This document shows positions 16,581 through 24,021 of a stretch of 55,111 nucleotides of DNA, in pieces. The position numbers and the translations under genes were made by a program. The notes under the pieces were generated by a model, which saw only the letters and a list, made by a program, of their open reading frames with translations, did no database searches and was not told where the DNA came from. This DNA is from a virus. How positions within the stretch are numbered: position 1 is the first letter of the stretch; each line of letters begins with the position of its first letter. Where the stretch lies: the IMG/VR virus record IMGVR_UViG_3300043777_000051, positions 1-55,111 of that record; one strand, 5' to 3'.

Positions 16581-19500
16581 TCATTGGATCGTGCATCCCC
16601 CCACTGCCGTTCCTGTCGCGCCAGTTCCCGTTAAACTCACGGTCGGGCTAAACGTTCCGCTGGTTGCGCTGGCCGTGAAAGTGCCTGACATAGTTGCCTG
16701 AAACAGAGTGGCTGAGTTGGTAAGTGTGCTCGTCACAACGATATTTGAATTGGTAGTTGTGGAGGTACTAGCCGCCGAACCGATTGGTCCGCTTGTGCCC
16801 GCGATGCCGTTGCTGGTGCTAATATCCCCCATCTGAAAGGCGGCGCTCGGAGCTTGCGCCCACGTCACGCCTTCCGCGAAAGTCGGGGTTGTGCCAGCAA
16901 CGTTCGACCAGCCCATCGTGCAAGTCCAGTACCACGTCACGGCGGTGTTCGGCAGCGTGTAGGTACAGAGACTTACCGGAGAAAGCGCTAGAGTAAAGGT
17001 GCTGGTTGTCAGGGCGAAAGTGCAAGTGTTCATCGTCCCCTTGACCAGTGTGTTCATGTTTAGATATGGCGTCGTGCCCGGTGTAATGATTTGAGGTTTT
17101 ATGCCATTAAGAGCTAAGGACGGCCCGTTCGTCGCTGCGGTCGCCGGGGTTCCTGACTGCAAGGCAAGATAGAAGAAGTTGGTTGCGCCGAGTTTAATAT
17201 CAAGCGCCCGACTAGCATTGGCGGCGGCGGTGTTTGTGATTACCTCTTGAATGCCGATGGCTGCCCCTGTCGTATTCCAAGTTGGATTTACCTCCACTGC
17301 CGGGAGAACTTGAGAACCTGTAACCGAGTTGGCTACTTGTAGCGGAGTGGCGGTTGACCCTCCCAGCGTGTTGATTCCAACTTGATACGGAGTTCCTGCT
17401 GAGGTTGAGGCCGTGTGCTCATTGAAGGCTACCGCCGTGCGGCCAGAAGTTGTAGTCGCGGAACTGATAAGCAGCGGATTGTCGCCATCCTGAATTTCTG
17501 TAATCGCTCCAGTTGGGCTGATGATTTGATTTAGCGGGAGATTTGGGACTTGCGCCGCCGTGGAAAGCGTAAGATTCGCAACGGGAGTCGTACTCGTCAC
17601 GGTGAACGGTGCCGTACCCGTCGAAACTGTCGATACAAACGCTGGAGCGCTCACATTGCCCAGAGAGGTCAGCAGAGGCGTGGTGCAGTTCGAGCCGGAG
17701 AACGAGAGATTCAGTTGAGAAGTGCTGCCGACTTGCAGGTCGAGTAGTTTAGCTGCCGCTGCTGCCGCCGTGCAGGTGATGTTGCTCAGAATCGCCGCGT
17801 CCGGTGCGCCAGTAGTGTTCCACGTTCCTGTCTGACTTATGAACGGCGTAGTTAGCGCTCCTCCAACCGTACCAAAGGCTAACTGAAACTCACCAGAACG
17901 CCCTGCTGTGCCACTTCCTCCTGTGCCTGCCGTACCGATATTGAATACGAAGTCTCCTGCCGCTCCGGCTGTCCCTGTGCCTGCTCCGTTGCCACCGTTG
18001 CCGCTGGTGTAGGTTTGAGTTCCACCTGTTCCACCGTTGCCTTGGGTGCCGTTCGTACCCGCTCCACCGTTGCCTGAGGCGATAGCAATAGTTGAACCTG
18101 AACCGCCAGTCCCGGTATTAAAAGAAGTCGATTGTCCAGAGGCAGCAGCCACTTGAAATAGTGGCCCACGATTAGCTCCGCTCGTAGTAGATGCAGTCGA
18201 AAATCCCGCTCCGTTAATTAGAAATAAACCTCCCGTGCCAGCCGTGCCACCAGAAACGAAAGTACCTGGACGGCCCATTGTCATCGTAAAGTTGCCGCCA
18301 TTGCCTGCTGTACCGCCGCTTCCACCTGCTGCCCCTCCGTTGCCACTTTGCCAACTCCAAGAGCTTCCGTTCCCAGCGACTCCTGTTCCCGCCGAAACAC
18401 CACCAGCGCCGCCAGTAAGATTTAAGTGACCACCATTACCTCCGCCAGAGTTCGTGCCAGTTCCGGCTCCGCCTATGCCCGCCTGTATGTCTACGAAAGA
18501 CCCTTGCCCTCCGCTTTGTGTCGTGTTAGAAGTTGCTCCTCCAGTGACGGCTTGAATTAGTGTTGATGGCCCATTCGCTCCGCCACTACCTCCAGACGTT
18601 GAAGGGATTGCGGCGCCCGTAACGATGAACTGCCCGCCTTGGGACTGTCCTTGCAGCGTGCCTGGCGCTCCCAGTGTAATTGTGAAATTACCCCCATTGC
18701 CGTCTTGCGCTCCAGCGGTGGAATTCCCGCCTTGCCCGGTTGTGAAGTTAATCGGGCCGCCTACCTGACCGGTCTGGGCCGCGCCTCCTATCGCACTTCC
18801 ACCATTACCGGTAGTTACATTAAATGCTCCGCCCTGTCCGCCTTGACCTGTAGTCGCTCCTCCGTTCGAGCCGTTACCCGTCAGGAAGTTAATGGGCGCT
18901 CCCGCAAAGCCCGGAGATGATGCTGACGCTGCTCCTCCTGCTGCTGCTTGTGAAATGTTGATGACTGCTGGTGCGTTGGCTCCTGCTGGTGCGTTGGCTC
19001 CTTGGGTGATTTGCAGAGGAATGGAAGTGGAACCCGTTTGCGTTGTGATCTGGACTTCGACTGAGCCAGCCGAGGTAGATGCTGTCGTTTCTCCAAACGC
19101 TACACAATCCGCTCCTGCTACCAGAGCGCAGTTAATCGTCAGTGGATTGTCTGCGTCCGCGATGGTTGCGATTGGGCCTGTAGCGCTTAGAACACTACTG
19201 ATGGGAAGACTCGTCGTGCTGGATGGCGTGTGACAAGACCCGTCCGCACCAAGATACTGAGTACCGCTACAAGTTGACCACAGCGCAATAATGTCTGCGG
19301 ACGTGGCGATGCTGGGCACTCCCGTGACTGTGGTATTTTTAAGTGGGCCAGTCGCAAGACCGGAAAGCAACGTACCATTCAGGCCCGTGTTGACCATGAC
19401 TCCGGACCCAGAAAGTGTAGAATCCCCGCTCACCGTTACACCCTTCAACGTCGTAGCGGAAGTCCAAATCCCAACCTGATTAGTGACGGGTGTTCCGCTG

Positions 19501-19967
19501 ATACTCACCGCCCCAGACGTACATCCAACACATTTGGTCCCGATATTCAACGTCCCTACATTCAACGAAGTTTGCGTTTCCGTGTAGAAAGCCACAGACG
19601 CATTGCTCAGAGCCGTTGTGAGGCTTTGGCTTGAGCCGCTGATTGTTTGCGTAGAGCTAAAGCACGTTGCCGGAGTAGTCGGAGCGCAGACGTAGAATAT
19701 CCACTGAGAGTTTGGCCCTGAGAGTTTTGTATTGTCCGCCAAAGGCATCGAAAACGTCCCGGTCGCATCCAAAACTGCCCTGACCGGACTGGGAGGCTGT
19801 TGTGCTAGGCCCGTCCACGTTTGCCCTGTGGGTGTCAGGCTTGCAGTCACACTTCCGCCAGCGTAAGGTTGGCCATTAGGGTCACTAACCGTCGCTGAAA
19901 CCGAAGTATATTGACCGAATGCGCTTGTGGCACACGCCAACAAAAACAGCAAGCAGATTTTTCTCAT
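16581..19967 (-). CDS. Exported giant Gly-rich adhesin-like protein
   Basis: 1128 residues from ATG 19967 (GAGGACG upstream; an earlier in-frame start at 19985 overlaps the previous gene). Sec signal ending SAFG-Q, then the paralogous QYTSVSATVSDPNGQPYAGG domain. About residues 330-700 are an irregular array of GNGG/GGTGG units alternating with short beta strands (GGNFTITLG, GGPINFTTG). Such arrays can form polyglycine-II helices or beta-solenoids, as in T-even gp38-type receptor adhesins. C-terminal beta domain. Probable host-binding protein; exact location unknown. Confidence 0.65.
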   Translation of the reverse strand: MRKICLLFLLACATSAFGQYTSVSATVSDPNGQPYAGGSVTASLTPTGQTWTGLAQQPPSPVRAVLDATGTFSMPLADNTKLSGPNSQWIFYVCAPTTPATCFSSTQTISGSSQSLTTALSNASVAFYTETQTSLNVGTLNIGTKCVGCTSGAVSISGTPVTNQVGIWTSATTLKGVTVSGDSTLSGSGVMVNTGLNGTLLSGLATGPLKNTTVTGVPSIATSADIIALWSTCSGTQYLGADGSCHTPSSTTSLPISSVLSATGPIATIADADNPLTINCALVAGADCVAFGETTASTSAGSVEVQITTQTGSTSIPLQITQGANAPAGANAPAVINISQAAAGGAASASSPGFAGAPINFLTGNGSNGGATTGQGGQGGAFNVTTGNGGSAIGGAAQTGQVGGPINFTTGQGGNSTAGAQDGNGGNFTITLGAPGTLQGQSQGGQFIVTGAAIPSTSGGSGGANGPSTLIQAVTGGATSNTTQSGGQGSFVDIQAGIGGAGTGTNSGGGNGGHLNLTGGAGGVSAGTGVAGNGSSWSWQSGNGGAAGGSGGTAGNGGNFTMTMGRPGTFVSGGTAGTGGLFLINGAGFSTASTTSGANRGPLFQVAAASGQSTSFNTGTGGSGSTIAIASGNGGAGTNGTQGNGGTGGTQTYTSGNGGNGAGTGTAGAAGDFVFNIGTAGTGGSGTAGRSGEFQLAFGTVGGALTTPFISQTGTWNTTGAPDAAILSNITCTAAAAAAKLLDLQVGSTSQLNLSFSGSNCTTPLLTSLGNVSAPAFVSTVSTGTAPFTVTSTTPVANLTLSTAAQVPNLPLNQIISPTGAITEIQDGDNPLLISSATTTSGRTAVAFNEHTASTSAGTPYQVGINTLGGSTATPLQVANSVTGSQVLPAVEVNPTWNTTGAAIGIQEVITNTAAANASRALDIKLGATNFFYLALQSGTPATAATNGPSLALNGIKPQIITPGTTPYLNMNTLVKGTMNTCTFALTTSTFTLALSPVSLCTYTLPNTAVTWYWTCTMGWSNVAGTTPTFAEGVTWAQAPSAAFQMGDISTSNGIAGTSGPIGSAASTSTTTNSNIVVTSTLTNSATLFQATMSGTFTASATSGTFSPTVSLTGTGATGTAVGGCTIQ

Positions 19968-19975
19968 GTTCGTCC

Positions 19976-20266
19976 TCACAGCCACGTCACCGTTAGGCCC
20001 GGCAAAGCCGCATTGCCCTGACAGGTAATTCCATTCACCACAGGAACGTCTACGGAGTAAATCGTCCCTACTGCCGCGCTTGCGGGAACCGACAAGATTA
20101 AATTCCCCGTGTGCCCGGAGGCGTTATCGTAGAAGTTTGCCGCCCCCGACCCTAACGCCGTCACAATGACCTTTCCCAGCACTCCAGCGGCAGTTTTGAA
20201 GCTCGTGTCCGCAGAAGTAGCTGCCGGAATGTATGTCGCGTTTGGATAGTTATTTGGTGCTGGCAT
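19976..20266 (-). CDS. Small virion-cluster protein, possibly decoration or fibre-base
   Basis: 96 residues from ATG 20266 (MPAPNNYPNATYIPAATSAD). Beta-rich, Ala/Gly/Val composition, no membrane segment. Overlaps the upstream gene by 17 bases. The longer open frame from 20362 would overlap that gene much further and is not preferred. Family not recognised. Confidence 0.6.
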   Translation of the reverse strand: MPAPNNYPNATYIPAATSADTSFKTAAGVLGKVIVTALGSGAANFYDNASGHTGNLILSVPASAAVGTIYSVDVPVVNGITCQGNAALPGLTVTWL

Positions 20267-21434
20267 TCCCGCCCCCTTGCTCCGTAATGGAGCGTACCAT
20301 TGATCCCGCCAAACTCTGACCAGCCTTGCCCCCTCCGTACCCCAAAAGCAACGGATGTCCAACTACCGAACCTGCTCCGTATCCAGCGACCTTCCCGCCG
20401 ATATACCCAAGCCCCCATGACTTATCCAGCGCCTTCATTGCTTTGGCGTATTGAGCGTTAGCCCTTCGATACGGAACGTCTAGCCAGTGAGGTTTCAAGG
20501 ATTCAACGATGGAATTATCCAGAGAGCGTTCCATTTGCTTTGCGATAGCGAACATTTTCCCATTTTTCCCGCCGTACTCATCCCACGGAACTGCCTCTCT
20601 GATTGCAGTCTTGAAGTCTCGCGCCACATCGTAAGTGACGGGCTGCATACTTCCGGCAGTGTCCATGAAGGAGCTGCCACCCATCGGGGCGGCGGAACCT
20701 TTGCTATGCGTCTCTACCCACTTCGCAAAATCTGTTATGGGTTTAGGAATTTGGTATCCCCTCCGTCCAAGTTCCATCGCTTTGTTCGCCAAATCCATCG
20801 CGGGAGTATGGTCAATCGGAATGTCGTGAGCTACTTTGTCGATAGCTTTATAAGATTCGATAGCGCGAGTTTTAGCACCCCACAGAGGACCGGGCTTTGT
20901 GAGGTCACCGGGTTTGTACGTTGATCGCGCCCCCTCCTCCCCTCCCGGCATGAAGAACATCGCTGCATCCCCGGCAATATTCTCCGGTTTCTCTTTGTTC
21001 GCCATGCGGTACGCAATTCCAGGGGCGGTAACACCAACTAGTCCCTTAACCGCTCCCCCTGCCTCGCTGAGTATTGACCCGCTCATGGCCGAAAGTGCAT
21101 CCATCAGGGATCGAGGAGAGAATTTATCCGCCAATGTTTGTGTACCCTCTGGGTGAAGTTTGAGATATTCAGCACGACTGCTTGCGCCCATGCGCTTAGG
21201 GGTATCACCCAAAGCCTTGAAGTTCTCTCCCACGCGGTCCAGAATCTTTCCGGGGTACTCCGCCAATGTCGTAGGGCTATTCTGTAATTCCTTCGGCACT
21301 TGAGGACGGCTCGGAGCAAACTTCGGCGCGGCCAAAGTGTATCCCTTGGCTTGGGCGATGGGGAACGAACTGAGCGGGATAGTGCTGAATTTCCCGTCAG
21401 GACGTTGCACTCGAATTGTCTGTCCGTCCGCCAC
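20250..21434 (-). CDS. Probable internal virion / DNA-ejection protein
   Basis: 394 residues; GTG start overlapping the previous stop. The N-terminus reads like a short target motif (QTIRVQRPDGKFSTIPLSSF), followed by a long soluble helical part and a C-terminal Gly/Ala-rich hydrophobic stretch (YIGGKVAGYGAGSVVGHPLLLGYGGG spans it). Its place after the tail-completion genes and beside other helical proteins matches the ejection-protein set of podoviruses. No sequence family recognised with certainty. Confidence 0.55.
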   Translation of the reverse strand: MADGQTIRVQRPDGKFSTIPLSSFPIAQAKGYTLAAPKFAPSRPQVPKELQNSPTTLAEYPGKILDRVGENFKALGDTPKRMGASSRAEYLKLHPEGTQTLADKFSPRSLMDALSAMSGSILSEAGGAVKGLVGVTAPGIAYRMANKEKPENIAGDAAMFFMPGGEEGARSTYKPGDLTKPGPLWGAKTRAIESYKAIDKVAHDIPIDHTPAMDLANKAMELGRRGYQIPKPITDFAKWVETHSKGSAAPMGGSSFMDTAGSMQPVTYDVARDFKTAIREAVPWDEYGGKNGKMFAIAKQMERSLDNSIVESLKPHWLDVPYRRANAQYAKAMKALDKSWGLGYIGGKVAGYGAGSVVGHPLLLGYGGGKAGQSLAGSMVRSITEQGGGNASTK

Positions 21435-22609
21435 TATTGCTCCACTACCTCACCGGGAACGCCCGATTCCGTCTGCCCAAGAGAGCCTTTCGCTTCATCC
21501 ACGATGCCTTGCAGAAAAATCGCCTTCTCGTAAAGCTGTTGCGGAGTATCCGTGGGTGACGGAAGATGCTGTTTGATCGTCTCGAACATATATTTTCCAC
21601 GCCCAAGAGCCATCCACGGCCCCGCGCCCATTACCTGTAACGAGGCGGCAGTCTTGATCAACTGGCCTGAAAGTTTCTCAGGAGCCACACCACGGTTGTA
21701 GGCGAACATGCGGAGATGTTCCGCTAAAGACGAATATCCCCCAAACATCCAGTCGTTATCCGTGGTCAGTCCAGCATCCTCGATGGTTTTTTTTAACTGC
21801 CCGATCTTCGGCTCAATCTGGTTTACGATGTCCAGCGTCTTTTGCTCGGAGGCGTTGAGTTTGCGCTTCGCCTCCATCTTGTTCTCGCGCATGTAGGTGG
21901 CGATTGCGCCCCGCTCTTTGGTGGGGAAGTCTTTCAGTGTCGCACTACCGGACTGGACATCCTTGGCTTTATCCGCTACCGAACGAGGGTCACCTTCGCC
22001 GCTAGCCTGTTTCGGAAGTTTACCTTTTACGGAACTACGGATTGGGGACTTGGAGGGGTCATCTGGCATGTACCACCACTGGCCTTTGTCATCCTGCTCC
22101 AGTTTGTAACCCTCCAGTTTTCGTTTATCTTCTGCGTCCTGCTTGGCCTTCTCTTTTCTCTCTGCCTCTTCTTGATCTTGCAACTTTTCGGCGCGGGACA
22201 ATACGGCCTTCATCGCCCCCTTCGTATCATTTGGGTCAATCGCCAGTTCCGACTCTGCGATAGCCTGTAAATCCTTCTGATACTTCGGGTCTTGTTTCTT
22301 GACGAAATCCCGCAGAGCCTCCATGCCCGTAGGCGCTCCGCCCTGCCCGTGAATTTGCACAACCTTACCCTGAGAAGGCGACCACATCTGTCGGACGGGA
22401 ATTCCATTGTCGGAGTACTGCGGAAGGCCGATGTCTACCAGTTCGTTCTCGGCCTTCTTCTGGGCGAGTTGCGCGAGAATTTTCTGGCGGTCGGCGGCTT
22501 GTTTTCTAAGGTCTAGCTCCTGATTCTGTATCCCAGCTTGACGGCGGAGTTCTCCCGCCTGACCGTAGGACTCACCTAATCCGCCGAGGGCTGTGAGAAA
22601 GGCAGACAT
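21434..22609 (-). CDS. Probable internal virion / ejection protein, coiled coil
   Basis: 391 residues. Residues 20-60 and 130-165 are Gln/Lys/Glu-rich helix (ADRQKILAQLAQKKAENE; AEKLQDQEEAERKEKAKQ). The rest is soluble and helical. Start and stop abut neighbours. By position and composition it is an ejection protein carried inside the capsid. Confidence 0.55.
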   Translation of the reverse strand: MSAFLTALGGLGESYGQAGELRRQAGIQNQELDLRKQAADRQKILAQLAQKKAENELVDIGLPQYSDNGIPVRQMWSPSQGKVVQIHGQGGAPTGMEALRDFVKKQDPKYQKDLQAIAESELAIDPNDTKGAMKAVLSRAEKLQDQEEAERKEKAKQDAEDKRKLEGYKLEQDDKGQWWYMPDDPSKSPIRSSVKGKLPKQASGEGDPRSVADKAKDVQSGSATLKDFPTKERGAIATYMRENKMEAKRKLNASEQKTLDIVNQIEPKIGQLKKTIEDAGLTTDNDWMFGGYSSLAEHLRMFAYNRGVAPEKLSGQLIKTAASLQVMGAGPWMALGRGKYMFETIKQHLPSPTDTPQQLYEKAIFLQGIVDEAKGSLGQTESGVPGEVVEQ

Positions 22610-23173
22610 TTAGAACGCATATCCGGGGGTATAACCTCCCCAGTCGGGCGAACCGCCACCGCCCGTATTGTCAAAATTAAAGATGTCGGTCGGCAGCGGC
22701 GTCTCGGAAGGGCTTGGACCCATAGTGATTCCACTCATATCCACACTCGGCGTAGCTCCCGTCCCGCCTTTGTTCATCATCATCATCATCAACGGCAGAG
22801 TTAGATTCGCCTGAGGAAGCGGATTAGTCGGCATCACCCCCAAGGAGGCCATCGCCTCATTGATACCAATCTGCTGTTCGTTTTGCTGCAAGGGTCCAAG
22901 AGCTTGTGCCATCACGTCTTGCGTAATCGTGGGCGAACCAGTCAGGCCGCGCTCCCCCAACGCGGCCTGCACCTGATTCTCGGTCCCCGCAACCAATCCT
23001 TGATCGAGAGGCCGAGAGAACTGATTCACGTAGGCATTCATCTTCTGCGGATTCTTCGACAAGTCCGCAAGAAACTGCTGCCGCCCCATCGTGGTGCGGT
23101 TATTCAGCCAGTTCGAGAGGAATCCCACTCCCGAAAACACTGCTGGCAAAATCGCTGTAATCGCTTGCGGCAC
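22610..23173 (-). CDS. Probable internal virion protein with Met-run
   Basis: 187 residues, GTG start. The N-terminus MPQAITAILPAVFSG resembles that of the next upstream gene (MPQAIPLILLAATG), so the two may be distant duplicates. A run of five Met (LPLMMMMMNKGG) lies near residue 130, and the C-terminus is Gly/Tyr-rich. Likely part of the ejection apparatus; not recognised. Confidence 0.5.
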   Translation of the reverse strand: MPQAITAILPAVFSGVGFLSNWLNNRTTMGRQQFLADLSKNPQKMNAYVNQFSRPLDQGLVAGTENQVQAALGERGLTGSPTITQDVMAQALGPLQQNEQQIGINEAMASLGVMPTNPLPQANLTLPLMMMMMNKGGTGATPSVDMSGITMGPSPSETPLPTDIFNFDNTGGGGSPDWGGYTPGYAF

Positions 23174-23623
23174 TTAAGTTCCTCCTGCAAACATCGCCTT
23201 TGGCTCCGGTTCGGGATTGAAAAGCCTCTTAATTACGTCTCCGATACCAGAAGTCAAACCAGTGGACGAAGGAGAACCGCCTGACGAAAGTCCGGGTTCG
23301 TTCTGCGCTCCACCAAACAACGTCTTTTGCGCCAACCCCACATCCCCCGTGTATCCTGCCAAAGACGAAACTAATTCCGAAAAACTGGATGGTGTTAACG
23401 CCCCACCAACCTGCTCTTGCGCCGTAGGGTCAAATTTCTTGAATGCTTCCTGCTTGGTTAACTGCTCCTGTTGCTGCTGCTTCTGCAAGGCTTGTTGGGC
23501 CATCTGCTGCTGCTGTTTCTGTTGAGCAGAAGCCTGATCGCCTGCCTGCACTCCTTCATAAACACTGACACCAGTCCCAATCCCTGTAGCCGCCAACAAA
23601 ATCAATGGGATAGCCTGTGGCAT
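23174..23623 (-). CDS. Probable internal virion protein, Gln-rich
   Basis: 149 residues. A short hydrophobic N-terminus (AIPLILLAATGIGTGV) is followed by a Gln/Lys-rich helix (SAQQKQQQQMAQQALQKQQQ) and a Ser/Gly-rich tail. This layout is common in podovirus ejection proteins upstream of larger ones. Confidence 0.5.
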   Translation of the reverse strand: MPQAIPLILLAATGIGTGVSVYEGVQAGDQASAQQKQQQQMAQQALQKQQQQEQLTKQEAFKKFDPTAQEQVGGALTPSSFSELVSSLAGYTGDVGLAQKTLFGGAQNEPGLSSGGSPSSTGLTSGIGDVIKRLFNPEPEPKAMFAGGT

Positions 23624-24021
23624 CAGTATTCATTCTCCGTCGATCCAGCGGCCCAACAGCCGTAGGCGGGAAGTAAAACCCCGCCGCTTCTCTGGACAAG
23701 CCCCATCAGCTTGACTTCCTGTTTTTCGCGGTCATCGAGAAAACACAGATACCCGATCAGGCCGCGTTCTCTCGCGTCCCGCAACACCTTCCGCAAACCT
23801 AGCACGGCCCACGATTTAGGGGCATCCTTGGTAGAAGTAATACGAAGCAGCATGAGTATTCCGTGCGCGTTCACCCCCAAAATTTGCCCAACGATCTTCC
23901 CTTCGTATTCCGCCAGCCATTGCCATTCTGGGTCGATCTGCATAACCCCAAGGTTTTCCATTAGTTCGGTGGGAATGACTTCGCCGGGATAGCGATTGCG
24001 AATTTCCAGTGTCGAGATCAT
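23623..24021 (-). CDS. GNAT-like acetyltransferase fold protein
   Basis: 132 residues. A central stretch (WQWLAEYEGKIVGQILGV ... LLRITSTKDAP) followed by a helix (GLRKVLRDARERGLIGY) has the beta4-beta5-helix look of GNAT proteins, but the acyl-CoA loop (Q/RxxGxG/A) is not intact. GNAT-like proteins occur among tail/ejection genes of some podoviruses. Enzymatic activity is uncertain. Start overlaps the upstream stop. Confidence 0.45.
   Translation of the reverse strand: MISTLEIRNRYPGEVIPTELMENLGVMQIDPEWQWLAEYEGKIVGQILGVNAHGILMLLRITSTKDAPKSWAVLGLRKVLRDARERGLIGYLCFLDDREKQEVKLMGLVQRSGGVLLPAYGCWAAGSTENEY

Noticed and set aside
18300-18900. Repetitive GC-rich DNA that could be mistaken for a tandem-repeat locus or CRISPR
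   Set aside because: The periodicity comes from Gly-rich codons of the adhesin gene; units are irregular in length and have no spacers.
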